A DNA stretch of 64,000 nt from Streptomyces sp. NBC_01485 (GTDB lineage: Bacteria > Actinomycetota > Actinomycetes > Streptomycetales > Streptomycetaceae): contig NZ_CP109435.1 of the NCBI RefSeq assembly GCF_036227125.1, positions 2,914,001 to 2,978,000 on the forward strand. Direction: 5' to 3'. Under the pieces are notes generated by a model. It searched no databases and was not told the DNA's origin. It was given only the letters and a program-made list of their open reading frames with translations. The translations under genes were made by a program, and so were the position numbers. Shown piece by piece: positions 18,301-24,809 of the stretch (the first letter of the stretch is position 1; each line of letters starts with the position of its first letter).

Positions 18301-18544
18301 CTACCGGGCACCCATCGCCGGAAAGTCCGGCACCGGCTCGATGGCCCTCTACCAAAACGGAACCCTGATGGGGACCGCCACCAACCTCAGCCCCCAGTAC
18401 GACTCCTCACTCCCCCTGACCATCGGCGGCTGCATCAACAGCGCAGCAGCCGCCAGCCCGTACCTGGCCTTCCCCGGCTCCGTGGCCGACGTCCACGTCT
18501 ACCCACGGACACTCTCGGCGACCGAAGTCGGCGCGCTGCACTGA
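12356..18544 (+). CDS. Large secreted protein with degenerate SGNH-hydrolase domain and two LamG domains
   Basis: A 2062-aa secreted protein. Signal peptide about 1-49, ending A-T-A-P-A-H-A. Residues ~60-560 resemble the DNRLRE-containing N-terminal part seen in Streptomyces cell-wall proteins encoded near RHS genes; Ig-like and Gly/Ser/Thr-rich regions follow. From about 1187, W-V-G-T-W-A and a beta-rich block match GDSL/SGNH esterases, but the nucleophile block reads L-Y-G-D-Q-T near 1372 (Ser replaced by Gln), and the usual G-x-N-D block reads S-T-G-A-A-D. Two tandem, closely similar LamG/concanavalin-like domains occupy about 1655-1835 and 1878-2060. It is probably a surface or extracellular binding protein, not an active esterase. 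It is divergent from the RHS gene. Confidence 0.75.
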   Translation: MNPRRTPTPMSAPHKTVRAPRRPASRPIAAAVAATLTAGSLAATAPAHAVSGAPAPSHQATSPGDGAQSAARPLNPTESASVKAKATGKPVTIDQLTDTGTQVVANPDGTFTRTDSSMPQRVQQQGKWVPIDTSLVRRGDGTWAPKAAVTDVAFSGGGSGALVTLRSGPDRLGFSWPGALPDPVVSGDTATYPEVYPGVDLQLTADASGYSSILVVKTPKSASDPRLQSLAWNTTSANLKLATTSNGGVQATDKGTGKTVFHSDTALMWDSTGSGQKAGATALARTATTPTALAEHAAAAKVGKHRAQVHVTLKDGKQLLGLDKSLLTAKTTTYPVYVDPEWSGRPSQLDWARISDNGWNVYNSTSTTGATNAREGWDNNTPGNGERARTYYQINTSGIKGAVVSHASLYVKQLSAASCSDTPAAVYGTDRPAGWSSSSLYWGHEPGGRTGALGTNPISHEAGTCPVTNGANSWVSPPSLEFNVTSRAVSAAAGSWSSMTLMVQSPNMNDATQWKQLAYGGGATLSVTYSYRPKLKNGTGTPAIKPSIVSSGKTMTTTHTPTLSARAVDPDLAGGSELLRIEYNVYNSSGTLVHQGFGPNLDSKKRARYNTNGSDWTTPSLPDGTYTWKATAQNAAGYWAGTGSGIWTKTQTFTVDTSAPPSPTVASSQFPAKQIGAAFGDQGTFVLGNNRTNNITGYLFSLDATLGSTVYTSSGVIHLAAGTKIAQGKIYYATSDNGPGTGTSVINGSASPAFAPGVVGPHTLYAKAVDQAGSTSISQTAYAFYAGTSTPTYAYGDKMISGWTATNTDGTTNAVPKATTTSTGGQLVSQAAGSGYEFADGYQAVIGNKSTTSKAVSGDSATFSFDVPKDGPWSFGANLTKAKDYGIYGLVLDAGKSTQSTLIGGFDAYNSYTTTQFVNLGIPKDAGGHLLTLNQGVHTVTLTLDGKNPSSTGYQAGIDVLRLGPALTCAINATSACQNNTATSTFTTTTSPADADGSGSSINSADLTSTAGWQSNKTVTVNGATITLPKFGTGTYDNMLASGQTITLPGSGVVNTGDALVFLAFATGGAAKGAKGALTYAKNNCLSSDPADQDYQLDTVPDWLSGPTSAASVTLVHENHSNNTQTSPASGPKLYAISVPLQCPGSVISSISLPLFTNGVQTGQPALHVLGLGVRPMTLTGSGSSAKHWVGTWASVQDTAKVQLSSGSTATVNGQTLRVPAHVSVGTDDGNGVRIHLSNAMGTNPVTFDAASVALQDTTAGGATAAAAPTALAFGGSASVTIPAGGDATSDPVTLAVAQQATVLVSLQVHGAVSAMPGHATAQTPVWTSDAANRTGDTAATNYTQTTYTGLPYLAGIDVTTPTAAPTGSLVLYGDQTVNGDTASGDGQHHLSDAITGALVSDSNGDNSVDYGVLNAGTNSTSLSNNLLPQITNSATPKNALNPVDHNVLAQGNVRTVLISTGAADLLNCTSDAGTCATNVENGLGSLNSQLSWYFTDDSQTYDASGQPITQNSNITVYLATIPPFTAAHPGTATQESAREQVNSYLLDNFPSQVIDFAAAVSTDGTATSSTVKAADLSGGNPSNAYYTDLAGRYLNDTNTVVGIAPNLIVPLATGSDTPEDDWELATDGTDSNGDNPLTAVGGTTFGSDGPDAVNAGAGTASFDGSTGFLESDHTAVNTSGDYTISAWVKINSSVDATAICQGTSQHQAFYIGYDSANQGWMFQTTTTNDASSGFPTAEGDSNTGAVGTWAHLLVTYTAPVDGDTSTGVMSIYQNGSLMGTATNLTPQYDSSLPLTIGGCVNSVDATSPYAAFPGSVADVHTYPYAMQASQAGADSVIVPMGWNNGMPEDEWKLAANGADTAALNPLTASGSAAFGTDAPSGAAGSVAFDGSTGFLKSKQSAVNTAGDYTVSAWVKINSALGTTAVCQGTTQHQAFYLSYDKPSRAWMFQTTTTNDENSDFPTAEGDPDTGPIGTWTHLVAAYRAPIAGKSGTGSMALYQNGTLMGTATNLSPQYDSSLPLTIGGCINSAAAASPYLAFPGSVADVHVYPRTLSATEVGALH

Positions 18545-18560
18545 CCCCATCGCCGACCAG

Positions 18561-18593
18561 GGCCCCGCCGCACCCGCCAGTTGCGGCGGGGCC
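18561..18593 (+). terminator. Terminator of the LamG gene
   Basis: GGCCCCGCCGC and GCGGCGGGGCC form a strong hairpin 17 bp after the stop codon. Confidence 0.75.
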
Positions 18594-19491
18594 CTGCCGA
18601 AGGGCCGGGAAGACCTTGCGCCCTACGGCAGGCGCGAGCCGCATCGGCCTCCTCGTACGCCGAAGGGCCGCTTTCTGTTCGGGCCGTTTCGGGACAGCCC
18701 AAAACGCTCTACGCGGGGATAGCTCCGGGACCGTCAGGGTCTTCATCGGGATCAAGTGATCGGCCCCGCGCACGCGGGGCACCTCAGGACCAGTGAGCAC
18801 GGATGGACTGCTGCCGCCGGACACCACGGTCCTGCTGCACCTGGACTGACGGACGGCGACGGGATCGCCCCAGCTGATCTCCCCCGCAACCAGTGGACCC
18901 CGAATACGCCAGGGCCTGTCCGGTGTCATCCCCGCTGACCGGATGGGCCCTGGTCTCCATCTACAGGAGCCCATTGGATGTGTCGAAGCCGAGGGCGCGG
19001 AGCGCAGCCACGAGAACGGTCGCCGCGTAGGGTCCGCAACCTCGTCGTACCTCGCGGCCACGACTCGAGCCCCGTGACACGACTCATCGAGAAGTCTCTG
19101 GACCGTCTCCAGTACGGGCTGTAAACCCTCGCTCCGGCCGACCTCAGCAGCGGCTCTGTGATCAGGAAAGCCCAGACACAACGTCCTGCCACCCGCCATT
19201 CCAATGCCCCTGCCTACCCCTGGCAGGGGTTGAAGGCACGCAGCGGATCAGTGGCTTCCGTTTCCTTGCGTCCTGCGAGCGTCCCGAATTCGACATCCAA
19301 CCGCCCGCACCAGCCGCACTCGGCGCCTTCCCGAACCGCGACGCCAGCGCATCTCTGCAGGTCAGGCCAGCTCGGCCGCCCACAGACGGCAACGACACCA
19401 AACCCACGAGCAGCGGATTCAGTCCGTTCAGGCAAAGTTGACGCCCCGACACCCAAAAACGAACGTTTCCGCAGGTCAGAAGCCTGCACAG
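18594..19491. other. 900-bp region without an intact gene; possible transposase debris
   Basis: No frame has good start, length and codon bias together. On the minus strand between about 18961 and 19130, R-Y-D-E-V-A-D followed after a one-base frame change by A-A-T-V-L-V-A-A-L-R vaguely resembles the C-terminal end of IS5-type transposases. This is weak. The right tRNA-end repeat begins at 19492. Confidence 0.3.
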
Positions 19492-19755
19492 GTGGGGCGG
19501 GTGGGACTCGAACCCACGGCCGACGGATTATGAGTCCTTTGAGGATCTTGGCGGCCCTTGCCGATCATTGCCGATTCACGCCGTTCTTGCAGGTCAGGCG
19601 TGCTGATCAGTGTCAGACCTGTGCAGTGCTTGTCGGTCTGTTCCTGTCCTTGTGGCCCCTCAATGGCCCCTGGGGGTTGATGAGTTGGACGCTTAGCACA
19701 GCAGCAGCTGCGTCCGCCCAGTTCAGCCAAGGGGATAGAACCCTCGCACAGCGGA
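19492..19755. repeat. 265-bp direct repeat, right copy (candidate att site)
   Basis: Nearly identical to 3699-3963 and in the same orientation; the similarity ends just after C-T-C-G-C-A-C-A-G-C-G-G-A. The two copies bracket the RHS/LamG island. Confidence 0.85.
19493..19537 (-). tRNA. 3' half of a CAT-anticodon tRNA (att-site remnant, right copy)
   Basis: The same 45-nt anticodon-loop to acceptor 3' strand as at 3700-3744, again without a D-arm or 5' acceptor strand. Neither copy is a functional tRNA by itself. Confidence 0.75.
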
Positions 19756-19773
19756 TTTCCCTTCCAACGCGCA

Positions 19774-19805
19774 GAGGCTCCGCCCCTGAGTCGGGGCGGA
19801 GCCTC
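19774..19805. terminator. Terminator downstream of the 19879 gene
   Basis: GAGGCTCCGCCCC and GGGGCGGAGCCTC form a perfect 13-bp stem with a 6-nt loop, 74 bp after the minus-strand gene ending at 19879. Confidence 0.75.
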
Positions 19806-19878
19806 ACGGCCGTTTTCGCAGGCCAGCACGTCCGGCTTCAGCCTATCTCTCCCAGCCCTCCGCAACAGCGTCGGATTG

Positions 19879-20781
19879 TCAGCCGCTGATCATCCCTGCG
19901 ATGTTCGTCAGCCCGGCGAGGATCGCCTCGACTCCGACGGCAGTGCCGCCCTGGATGAGCGCAGCCTTGATGCGCTGTCCGGCGCTGAGCCGTTCCTGCG
20001 GATCCTGGTCCGAGTCTTCCAAGACCTCGACATCTTGCAGGAACTCATCCCGCGCCGGCTGAGCCAACTCAAGCCGAGGAGCTACGTCCCGGAGCTGACG
20101 GACCAGGTCGGCCAGTTGTGCGGGTTGGACACCCACATTCTGGGTGACGCTCATCCCCTGAGCCCCAGCCCCGCCTGCCGAGATGTACTGGTTGAAGGTC
20201 GGCCCTGTCGCCGACGTATTTTGATCACTCACGAACTTCCTCACTTTCGTACCAGCCAGCGCACAGTCGATACCGCGCGATGTCAGGGTCAACGTCTCCG
20301 GCTGGCCGCCGGCACCCGAACCGATCACTGCCAAACCGTGGTCGTGCAGGTAGCGGGCTGCGCGCAAGACCTCGTCGATCTTCAAGTGCTCGCCCAGGAA
20401 CATTGCGGTGGCAACGAAAAGGCCCAGCCGGAGTCCGTCGGCCGGGTCGGCATACGCCGTCTTCACCAACCCGCCGAGTGCGTGGTCGAGCCGGGCCACG
20501 GGATCGGCGCGCTCCGCAACAATCCGCTCCGCCTCCGACACTCCCTCCGCGGTCAGCCGGGCATCGATGGTGGGGCCGGAAGCTACATACAGCGTGACGT
20601 AACCACGGGCTTCGAGGAGCTGCGCAGCGCCCTCCAAGAGTCGAGCGGCTCGCTCTTCTTGCGCCACGGGCAGATTCTCCACAGCAGCGAATTCGACAAT
20701 GTTGACCACCTGGTAGGTGTCCCGACCGGTGTGGTCAGCGAGCCAGACTAGAAGCCGGTACGCGTAGATCTCGGTCGTCAC
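19879..20781 (-). CDS. Winged-helix-like protein with central G-G-x-G-A-Q-G motif and helical C-terminus
   Basis: A 300-aa protein starting at GTG inside the stop of the upstream gene (GTGA), so it is translationally coupled. Residues ~1-95 and ~96-180 look like two winged-helix-type domains (ending L-T-A-E-G and L-T-L-T-S-R-G). Residues 193-217 hold a glycine/glutamine-rich segment Q-Y-I-S-A-G-G-A-G-A-Q-G. A helical C-terminus follows (about 220-300, hydrophobic end T-A-V-G-V-E-A-I-L-A-G-L), similar in style to AbiTii-like proteins. The upstream gene encodes a paralogue with the same motif. The motif resembles short amyloid-type signalling motifs shared by partner proteins in bacterial conflict systems, but that is inference. 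Family not recognised. Confidence 0.6.
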   Translation of the reverse strand: MTTEIYAYRLLVWLADHTGRDTYQVVNIVEFAAVENLPVAQEERAARLLEGAAQLLEARGYVTLYVASGPTIDARLTAEGVSEAERIVAERADPVARLDHALGGLVKTAYADPADGLRLGLFVATAMFLGEHLKIDEVLRAARYLHDHGLAVIGSGAGGQPETLTLTSRGIDCALAGTKVRKFVSDQNTSATGPTFNQYISAGGAGAQGMSVTQNVGVQPAQLADLVRQLRDVAPRLELAQPARDEFLQDVEVLEDSDQDPQERLSAGQRIKAALIQGGTAVGVEAILAGLTNIAGMISG

Positions 20782-21425
20782 GATGCCCCTGCTCCTTGGT
20801 CCCCTGAGTGCTGGTGGACGTCGAGGCCCTGGGCTCCGACTCCGCCAGAGTGGATGTTCTGGATCAGCTGAGTGCCCTGGGGACGCATGTACTCCCGCAC
20901 GGGCTGGCCGGACATCACGCAGGCGCGGCCTTCCGGCGCCAGCCAGACTCCGGTGAGCGGCCCGCCGGTGGTGGTGAGCATCTTCAGCTCGACCAAGCTG
21001 GTCGCGGCCTCGGTAACTTCCTCTGCGGTGAGCTTGCTGGCGTAGAAGTAGCCCGCCGGGGAGCCGATGAAGTCGATGAGTTCCACCGGACGACTGGGCA
21101 AGACCGTCTCGAACACCCAGGCCAGGATGGCGTTCTCGGCGTATGCCAATCGCTCCCGGCGACTGCGGACCGCTTCGAATCGGCGTCCCGCTTCCCGTAC
21201 CCCGACAGGGGTCAGTGCAAATTCCACGACCTCGTGGGTAATCGCCCGCTTCCCGACAACCAGCTCCTGCCCCATCAGGATGGAGACAGCCCGTTGGCCG
21301 GCGTCCTCCGAAGCATCAAGAGTCGAAGGCACCCACGATTGGATCCTCATCCAGTACGTGGTGTCACCTTCGCTCGACTCCAACGCCCAGAACAGCAGCT
21401 CGTCGACGAGCCAGTCCGTTGCCAT
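20778..21425 (-). CDS. Paralogous winged-helix-like protein ending in the G-G-x-G-A-Q-G motif
   Basis: A 215-aa protein with the same order as its downstream partner: two winged-helix-like regions (about 1-80 and 90-172; compare L-T-P-V-G-V-R-E-A-G here with L-T-A-E-G-V-S-E-A-E there), then Q-N-I-H-S-G-G-V-G-A-Q-G at 189-200. It stops soon after, lacking the helical C-terminus of the partner. About 11 of 25 motif positions are identical. No strong ribosome-binding site is seen at 21425. It is the first gene of the two-gene operon. Function unknown. Confidence 0.6.
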   Translation of the reverse strand: MATDWLVDELLFWALESSEGDTTYWMRIQSWVPSTLDASEDAGQRAVSILMGQELVVGKRAITHEVVEFALTPVGVREAGRRFEAVRSRRERLAYAENAILAWVFETVLPSRPVELIDFIGSPAGYFYASKLTAEEVTEAATSLVELKMLTTTGGPLTGVWLAPEGRACVMSGQPVREYMRPQGTQLIQNIHSGGVGAQGLDVHQHSGDQGAGAS

Positions 21426-21505
21426 GGCGAGAGCCTAGTGGGCAACATGCCCTACTTCTTGGCGCTCCGGAGGGGCGCGGAAGTTGTCCGCGCCCCTCAG
21501 CCGGT

Positions 21506-22219
21506 TCAGGACTCAGGTTCGGTGGCCGTGGCTGTTGCCGGGCGCTTCGGGCTTCGCCTGCGGGGGCGCCGACCGAGGGCGGGACTCGGCTCGGGGGCGG
21601 GCTGATCTTCCATGCCGATGTCAGCGCCTTCGCGTGTCGGTTCCGGGGCGACTTCGATGTCGGAGACCGCCTCGGGGCTCGGCGGCTCCTCGGGGGCGGC
21701 ATCCAGCTCCTGCGGCGCAGATTCCTCGAGGTCCTGGTCGTGGCCATCAAGGGCCAGCGGGGCTTCCCGTTCGGCGGCTACGGCGGCAAGGGCGTTATCG
21801 AAAAGGGCTATCCATGGCCGGTGGCCGACGTAGCGGGGTTTGTAGTCGAAGGCGGGGAGGAGATCGTCTTCGAGGATGCGCAGGATGATGAGTTCCGGAT
21901 CTTCGTCGGCTTCGGTGACGAGGGTGGTCGCCTTGTTGTAGCGGTGACCTTCAGGGAGGCGTGCAGTGACTTGCGCTTCATAGAGGGCGTGGTCGGCCAG
22001 GGTGGCGCTGTCGGGGGGCGGGGGTGCGGCGCTGCCGGTGATCCAAAGTTGGACAGTGGTTCCGCCGAAGATGGGGCGGAAGCTGATGCCTCGTCCGTCG
22101 CTGCAGAGGAGGTGGGCTGCGCCGTCGGCGGGCGCTTCGGCGTCGATCGCCCACTCTCCGCCGAGGCTTTGGGCGAGGTGGGCCGCGGCTTCTCGAACTG
22201 CGGCGTCGGTGATGAGCAT
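21506..22219 (-). CDS. Hypothetical protein with disordered acidic/basic tail
   Basis: A 237-aa protein. Residues 1-150 look folded and begin with a helical segment A-A-V-R-E-A-A-A-H-L-A-Q-S-L. Residues 150-237 are P/E/D-rich and end in a basic R-R-P-R-R-R-S-P-K-R stretch, probably disordered or nucleic-acid binding. It is preceded by the repeated ribosome-binding leader at 22227-22239, which groups it with the phage early genes to its right. No known domain recognised. Confidence 0.6.
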   Translation of the reverse strand: MLITDAAVREAAAHLAQSLGGEWAIDAEAPADGAAHLLCSDGRGISFRPIFGGTTVQLWITGSAAPPPPDSATLADHALYEAQVTARLPEGHRYNKATTLVTEADEDPELIILRILEDDLLPAFDYKPRYVGHRPWIALFDNALAAVAAEREAPLALDGHDQDLEESAPQELDAAPEEPPSPEAVSDIEVAPEPTREGADIGMEDQPAPEPSPALGRRPRRRSPKRPATATATEPES

Positions 22220-22254
22220 GTGTGGTTCTCCAAGAGGTCTGCGGGTGAAGCGGC

Positions 22255-22280
22255 GGGCCCGCCCCCGCGGGGGCGGGCCC
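22255..22280. terminator. GC-rich intergenic hairpin
   Basis: GGGCCCGCCCCC and GGGGGCGGGCCC, 12-bp perfect stem, 15 bp before the ribosome-binding leader of the next minus-strand gene. This hairpin-then-leader arrangement recurs at 30176, 30722 and 37027. Confidence 0.65.
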
Positions 22281-22287
22281 GGTATGG

Positions 22288-22476
22288 CTATGCGGGGCGT
22301 ACTTCGTCGCCGTCGTCGAGGAGCATCGAGAGGGTGGAGCCGCTGTCCCAGCTCACGGAGAGGATGGAGAGGTTGGCGTCGAACCGGTGGACGGTGCCTT
22401 CATCGCCGGGCTTGAGTTCAGTGTGCGAGTCGGTGGTGTGTACGAGGGCGATGCGGTCGCCCCTTTTGTAGGTCAT
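22288..22476 (-). CDS. DUF4314-like small protein
   Basis: A 62-aa protein starting M-T-Y-K-R-G-D-R-I-A-L-V with the pattern L-K-P-G-D-E-G-T-V and W-D-S-G-S-T-L-S-M-L. This is the small SH3-like fold annotated as DUF4314, common in actinophages and integrative elements. The start at 22476 fits the domain; the frame is open further upstream without similarity. Role unknown. Confidence 0.75.
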   Translation of the reverse strand: MTYKRGDRIALVHTTDSHTELKPGDEGTVHRFDANLSILSVSWDSGSTLSMLLDDGDEVRPA

Positions 22477-22523
22477 CTGCGCTCCAGTCGTGATGTGTTG
22501 TGGAAGTCCTGGTGGGCCGACTG

Positions 22524-22664
22524 CTAGGCGTCGTGGTCGCATACCTCGGTGGGGCAGGCTCCGCAGTCGAAGCAGTGGTCGCATGCACAGGCGTCGCAGC
22601 CCGGTTTCTGGCACCGGACGTCGTGGCTTCGGCAGTACGGGAATGTGAACGGTGGCTCTTCCAT
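22524..22664 (-). CDS. Cysteine-rich small protein
   Basis: A 46-aa protein with nine cysteines arranged largely as C-x-x-C-type pairs (for example C-D-A-C-A-C-D-H-C-F-D-C-G-A-C). It probably binds one or two zinc ions. A strong GGGGAGGGGA ribosome-binding site precedes the ATG, and a member of the repeated promoter family lies at 22687-22715 immediately upstream. Function unknown. Confidence 0.6.
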   Translation of the reverse strand: MEEPPFTFPYCRSHDVRCQKPGCDACACDHCFDCGACPTEVCDHDA

Positions 22665-22686
22665 GACTCCCCTCCCCTTTAGTTCT

Positions 22687-22715
22687 ATTCTATATGCATT
22701 AAGGGGAGAGTTCAA
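22687..22715 (-). promoter_or_regulatory. Phage promoter, copy 1 of repeated family
   Basis: Minus strand: TTGAAC, 17-nt spacer, TAGAAT, within the conserved TGCATATAGAATAGAA block. It lies 23 bp upstream of the start at 22664. Best match to a sigma-70-type promoter among the five copies. Confidence 0.7.
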
Positions 22716-22740
22716 GATCGGATAAGGCAATTTCCGCAGG

Positions 22741-23802
22741 TCAGGCCGCTACATCGCGTATCAGAGCTTCGACCTTCTGGATGGCCGCGAGGAAGACGGC
22801 CTGCGAGTGCAGTCGATCGCGCCGCTCCAGGGACTCCAGTGCCTCCCGGGCAGCCCTGGCGGGCACGTTGCCTTCGTGCAGGGTGTCGCCGCACCCGATG
22901 AGCACGTGCGGGCCGAGGTCCCAGAGGATCGCGTTGACGGCGGCGCCCGCCGCCGCGAGGGGGTCGATGTCCGTCAGCGACCATCCGAACTGGTGCGGGT
23001 CGATGCCGCGTTCGCGCATGACCTGTACGGCGGCGCGGTACATGCCACCGGTCCCGCCCGCGGGCTCGTCGAACTTCATGCCGGGCTCAAGCCGCATGTC
23101 GTCGAGCAGCATCCTGGCCATCAGGTAGGCGACATCTGGCGGCGTGTGTATCTCCGCGAGTGCATCGTGAGCGCCTTCGGAGCGCATGACGGCAAGCAGG
23201 GTTCCGATCACGTCGGTGGTGGAGCGGAGATCGGGGTCATCGCTTGCGGTCAGGTGCAGGAGCCCGTTGGTGAGCGCGGCCTCGACGACGGCTCGTACGG
23301 CAGCGGCTCGCCGAACATCGGGCTTCTCGTCGTCGACCCACTTGTGGAGAGGTGTGGCTCGGTCGATGAGGTCGGGTCGCGTGATCCACACGCGGGCCCA
23401 GCACTCGCGGAAGGCGGCCAGCAGCTCGGTGTCGTCGAGGCTGAGCCACCAGTCGGCGGCAAGGTGGGCGTCCGGGCCGCGCAGGGGCCACAGGGCGAGC
23501 GCGGCAACCGTGCCGATGGGAATTTCGATGCTGCTCCCCCCGTGCGCGTGGTGCCAGGCGTAGCTGACGGCTTCCGCGATCTCGAATGCGTGCGCGTGCG
23601 GGTTGCTCTGCGCCGGGCGGTAGTGACCCAGCTTGGGCTTGACGACCGCGAGCGAAGGGCGAGGCATGGCGGCGGGGATGGTTACGGGCGCGGGGGCCGG
23701 CGGCAGATTGGTGAGGTACTTGCGGGTCGGGGCGGCAGGGGTGGGCGGCGCGGGTGGCTGGTCGGGCTCGTCGGGGTCGGCGAACAGATCGAGTTGGCTC
23801 AT
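22741..23802 (-). CDS. N6-adenine methylase-like protein (HsdM-type fold), catalytic motif not evident
   Basis: A 353-aa protein; start at 23802 chosen for AGGAGG 6 nt upstream. Residues 220-300 match the SAM-binding half of type I-like N6 methylases: H-T-P-P-D-V-A around 219-224, F-D-E-P-A-G-G-T-G-G at 244-253 (motif I) and T-D-I-D-P near 277-281. The N/D-P-P-Y/F catalytic motif expected after this is not present. The N-terminus reads S-Q-L-D-L-F, a perfect beta-clamp-binding pentapeptide (Q-L-x-L-F), followed by a proline-rich linker. Likely a phage DNA-modifying or replication-linked protein; activity uncertain. Confidence 0.7.
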   Translation of the reverse strand: MSQLDLFADPDEPDQPPAPPTPAAPTRKYLTNLPPAPAPVTIPAAMPRPSLAVVKPKLGHYRPAQSNPHAHAFEIAEAVSYAWHHAHGGSSIEIPIGTVAALALWPLRGPDAHLAADWWLSLDDTELLAAFRECWARVWITRPDLIDRATPLHKWVDDEKPDVRRAAAVRAVVEAALTNGLLHLTASDDPDLRSTTDVIGTLLAVMRSEGAHDALAEIHTPPDVAYLMARMLLDDMRLEPGMKFDEPAGGTGGMYRAAVQVMRERGIDPHQFGWSLTDIDPLAAAGAAVNAILWDLGPHVLIGCGDTLHEGNVPARAAREALESLERRDRLHSQAVFLAAIQKVEALIRDVAA

Positions 23803-23833
23803 GCTGGTCCTCCTGGCTCGTAGGTCTGCGCGC

Positions 23834-23879
23834 GGCGTCGCGTGTCGGCCCGCGGGGGTGCTGGCCGACACGCGTCGCC
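23834..23879. terminator. Long hairpin between early genes
   Basis: A 17-bp stem with one mismatch (CGCGTGTCGGCC against GGCCGACACGCG at its core) and a 12-nt loop, between genes ending at 23881 and starting at 23802. Confidence 0.6.
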
Positions 23880-23880
23880 G

Positions 23881-24477
23881 TCAGGGGGCGTGCTGGATAC
23901 GGCGGAGCAGGATGGCGGCTTCCTCGGCGCGTCCGGCGTCGACGAGCGCGGCGTGGTGGAGCAGCTCGGTCAGGTCCTCTGCGGTGAGCTGCGCGAGGAC
24001 GTCGGTGAGACTGAGGTGCCGCATGTCTGCGGAGCGGTAGGGGTAGCCGGTCGCGATGGTGAAGACCAGCCCGGGTATGAGCCGGTCGGTGTGCTCGTCG
24101 GTGAGGCCGAGTTGGCGGCCGACGCGGTGGATGGCGTCCGGGTCGCCGAGGATGGCGTTCGCCGGTACGGCCTGATGGGCGAGCCTGGTGGTCTCCATCT
24201 CCCGGTCGAGATAGGCAGTCCAGGTGAGGCGTGCGTCGGCGTCCCGGCCAGCGGCCGTCAGGGTGGCGGCGATGAGCAGGGCCTTGAATCGGTCGCTCTT
24301 CAGCGCGAGGGCGAGGTATTCGGCCGGTGTGATGCCGGCGTTGACGATCGCGGGGTGGTGGGCCTGGGCGCGGAAGAGGCCGAGGGCGGCGCGCAGTGCG
24401 CGAACGGCGGCGTCCGGGTGAACACCCAGTTCTTCGGCGACGCGGAGGGACAGGGTGTGCAAGACGGTCGGGCTCAT
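23881..24477 (-). CDS. Hypothetical helical protein
   Basis: A 198-aa, almost entirely alpha-helical, Ala/Leu-rich protein without cysteines or membrane segments. A slightly altered version of the repeated leader (TCTCCAGAGGTCT on the plus strand) precedes the ATG, placing it in the phage early operon. No domain recognised. Confidence 0.6.
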   Translation of the reverse strand: MSPTVLHTLSLRVAEELGVHPDAAVRALRAALGLFRAQAHHPAIVNAGITPAEYLALALKSDRFKALLIAATLTAAGRDADARLTWTAYLDREMETTRLAHQAVPANAILGDPDAIHRVGRQLGLTDEHTDRLIPGLVFTIATGYPYRSADMRHLSLTDVLAQLTAEDLTELLHHAALVDAGRAEEAAILLRRIQHAP

Positions 24478-24492
24478 GTGGTCTCCAGAGGT

Positions 24493-24780
24493 CTAGTCGG
24501 TGGACTGGTTGAGGGTGGCGAGGTAGGCGTTGGCCGCCGCCAGACGTGTCGGGCTGTTGACGAGCTCTTCCGACCAGATCCGCAGGGCGACGTCGCCCGC
24601 CACGTCCTTGTCGGGTGCGGTGATGACGTAGGCGGCCTGGCCGGATGCCTCCAGTTCGGCGCACCGTTTGTCATGGGCGGCGTCGTCCTCGGGAGGGGTT
24701 TCGACGGCAACGACTTCTATCTGTGCAGGGTTCGGCTCCTGGTAGATGACCCACCACTGCCGTGCGGGTGGACTGGGCAT
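24493..24780 (-). CDS. Hypothetical protein
   Basis: A 95-aa protein starting M-P-S-P-P-A-R-Q-W-W-V-I-Y with AAAGGAGAG just upstream. It appears as a small alpha/beta fold with a C-terminal helix. The frame is open upstream but without homology-like composition. Function unknown. Confidence 0.6.
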   Translation of the reverse strand: MPSPPARQWWVIYQEPNPAQIEVVAVETPPEDDAAHDKRCAELEASGQAAYVITAPDKDVAGDVALRIWSEELVNSPTRLAAANAYLATLNQSTD

Positions 24781-24809
24781 AGCTCTCCTTTGGTGTTCAG
24801 GGGCGGGCG

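Noticed and set aside
18435..19199. A 254-codon minus-strand frame after the LamG gene
   Set aside because: It overlaps the terminator and the end of the LamG gene, and has no start signal or domain; only a faint transposase-like stretch needing a frameshift was noted.
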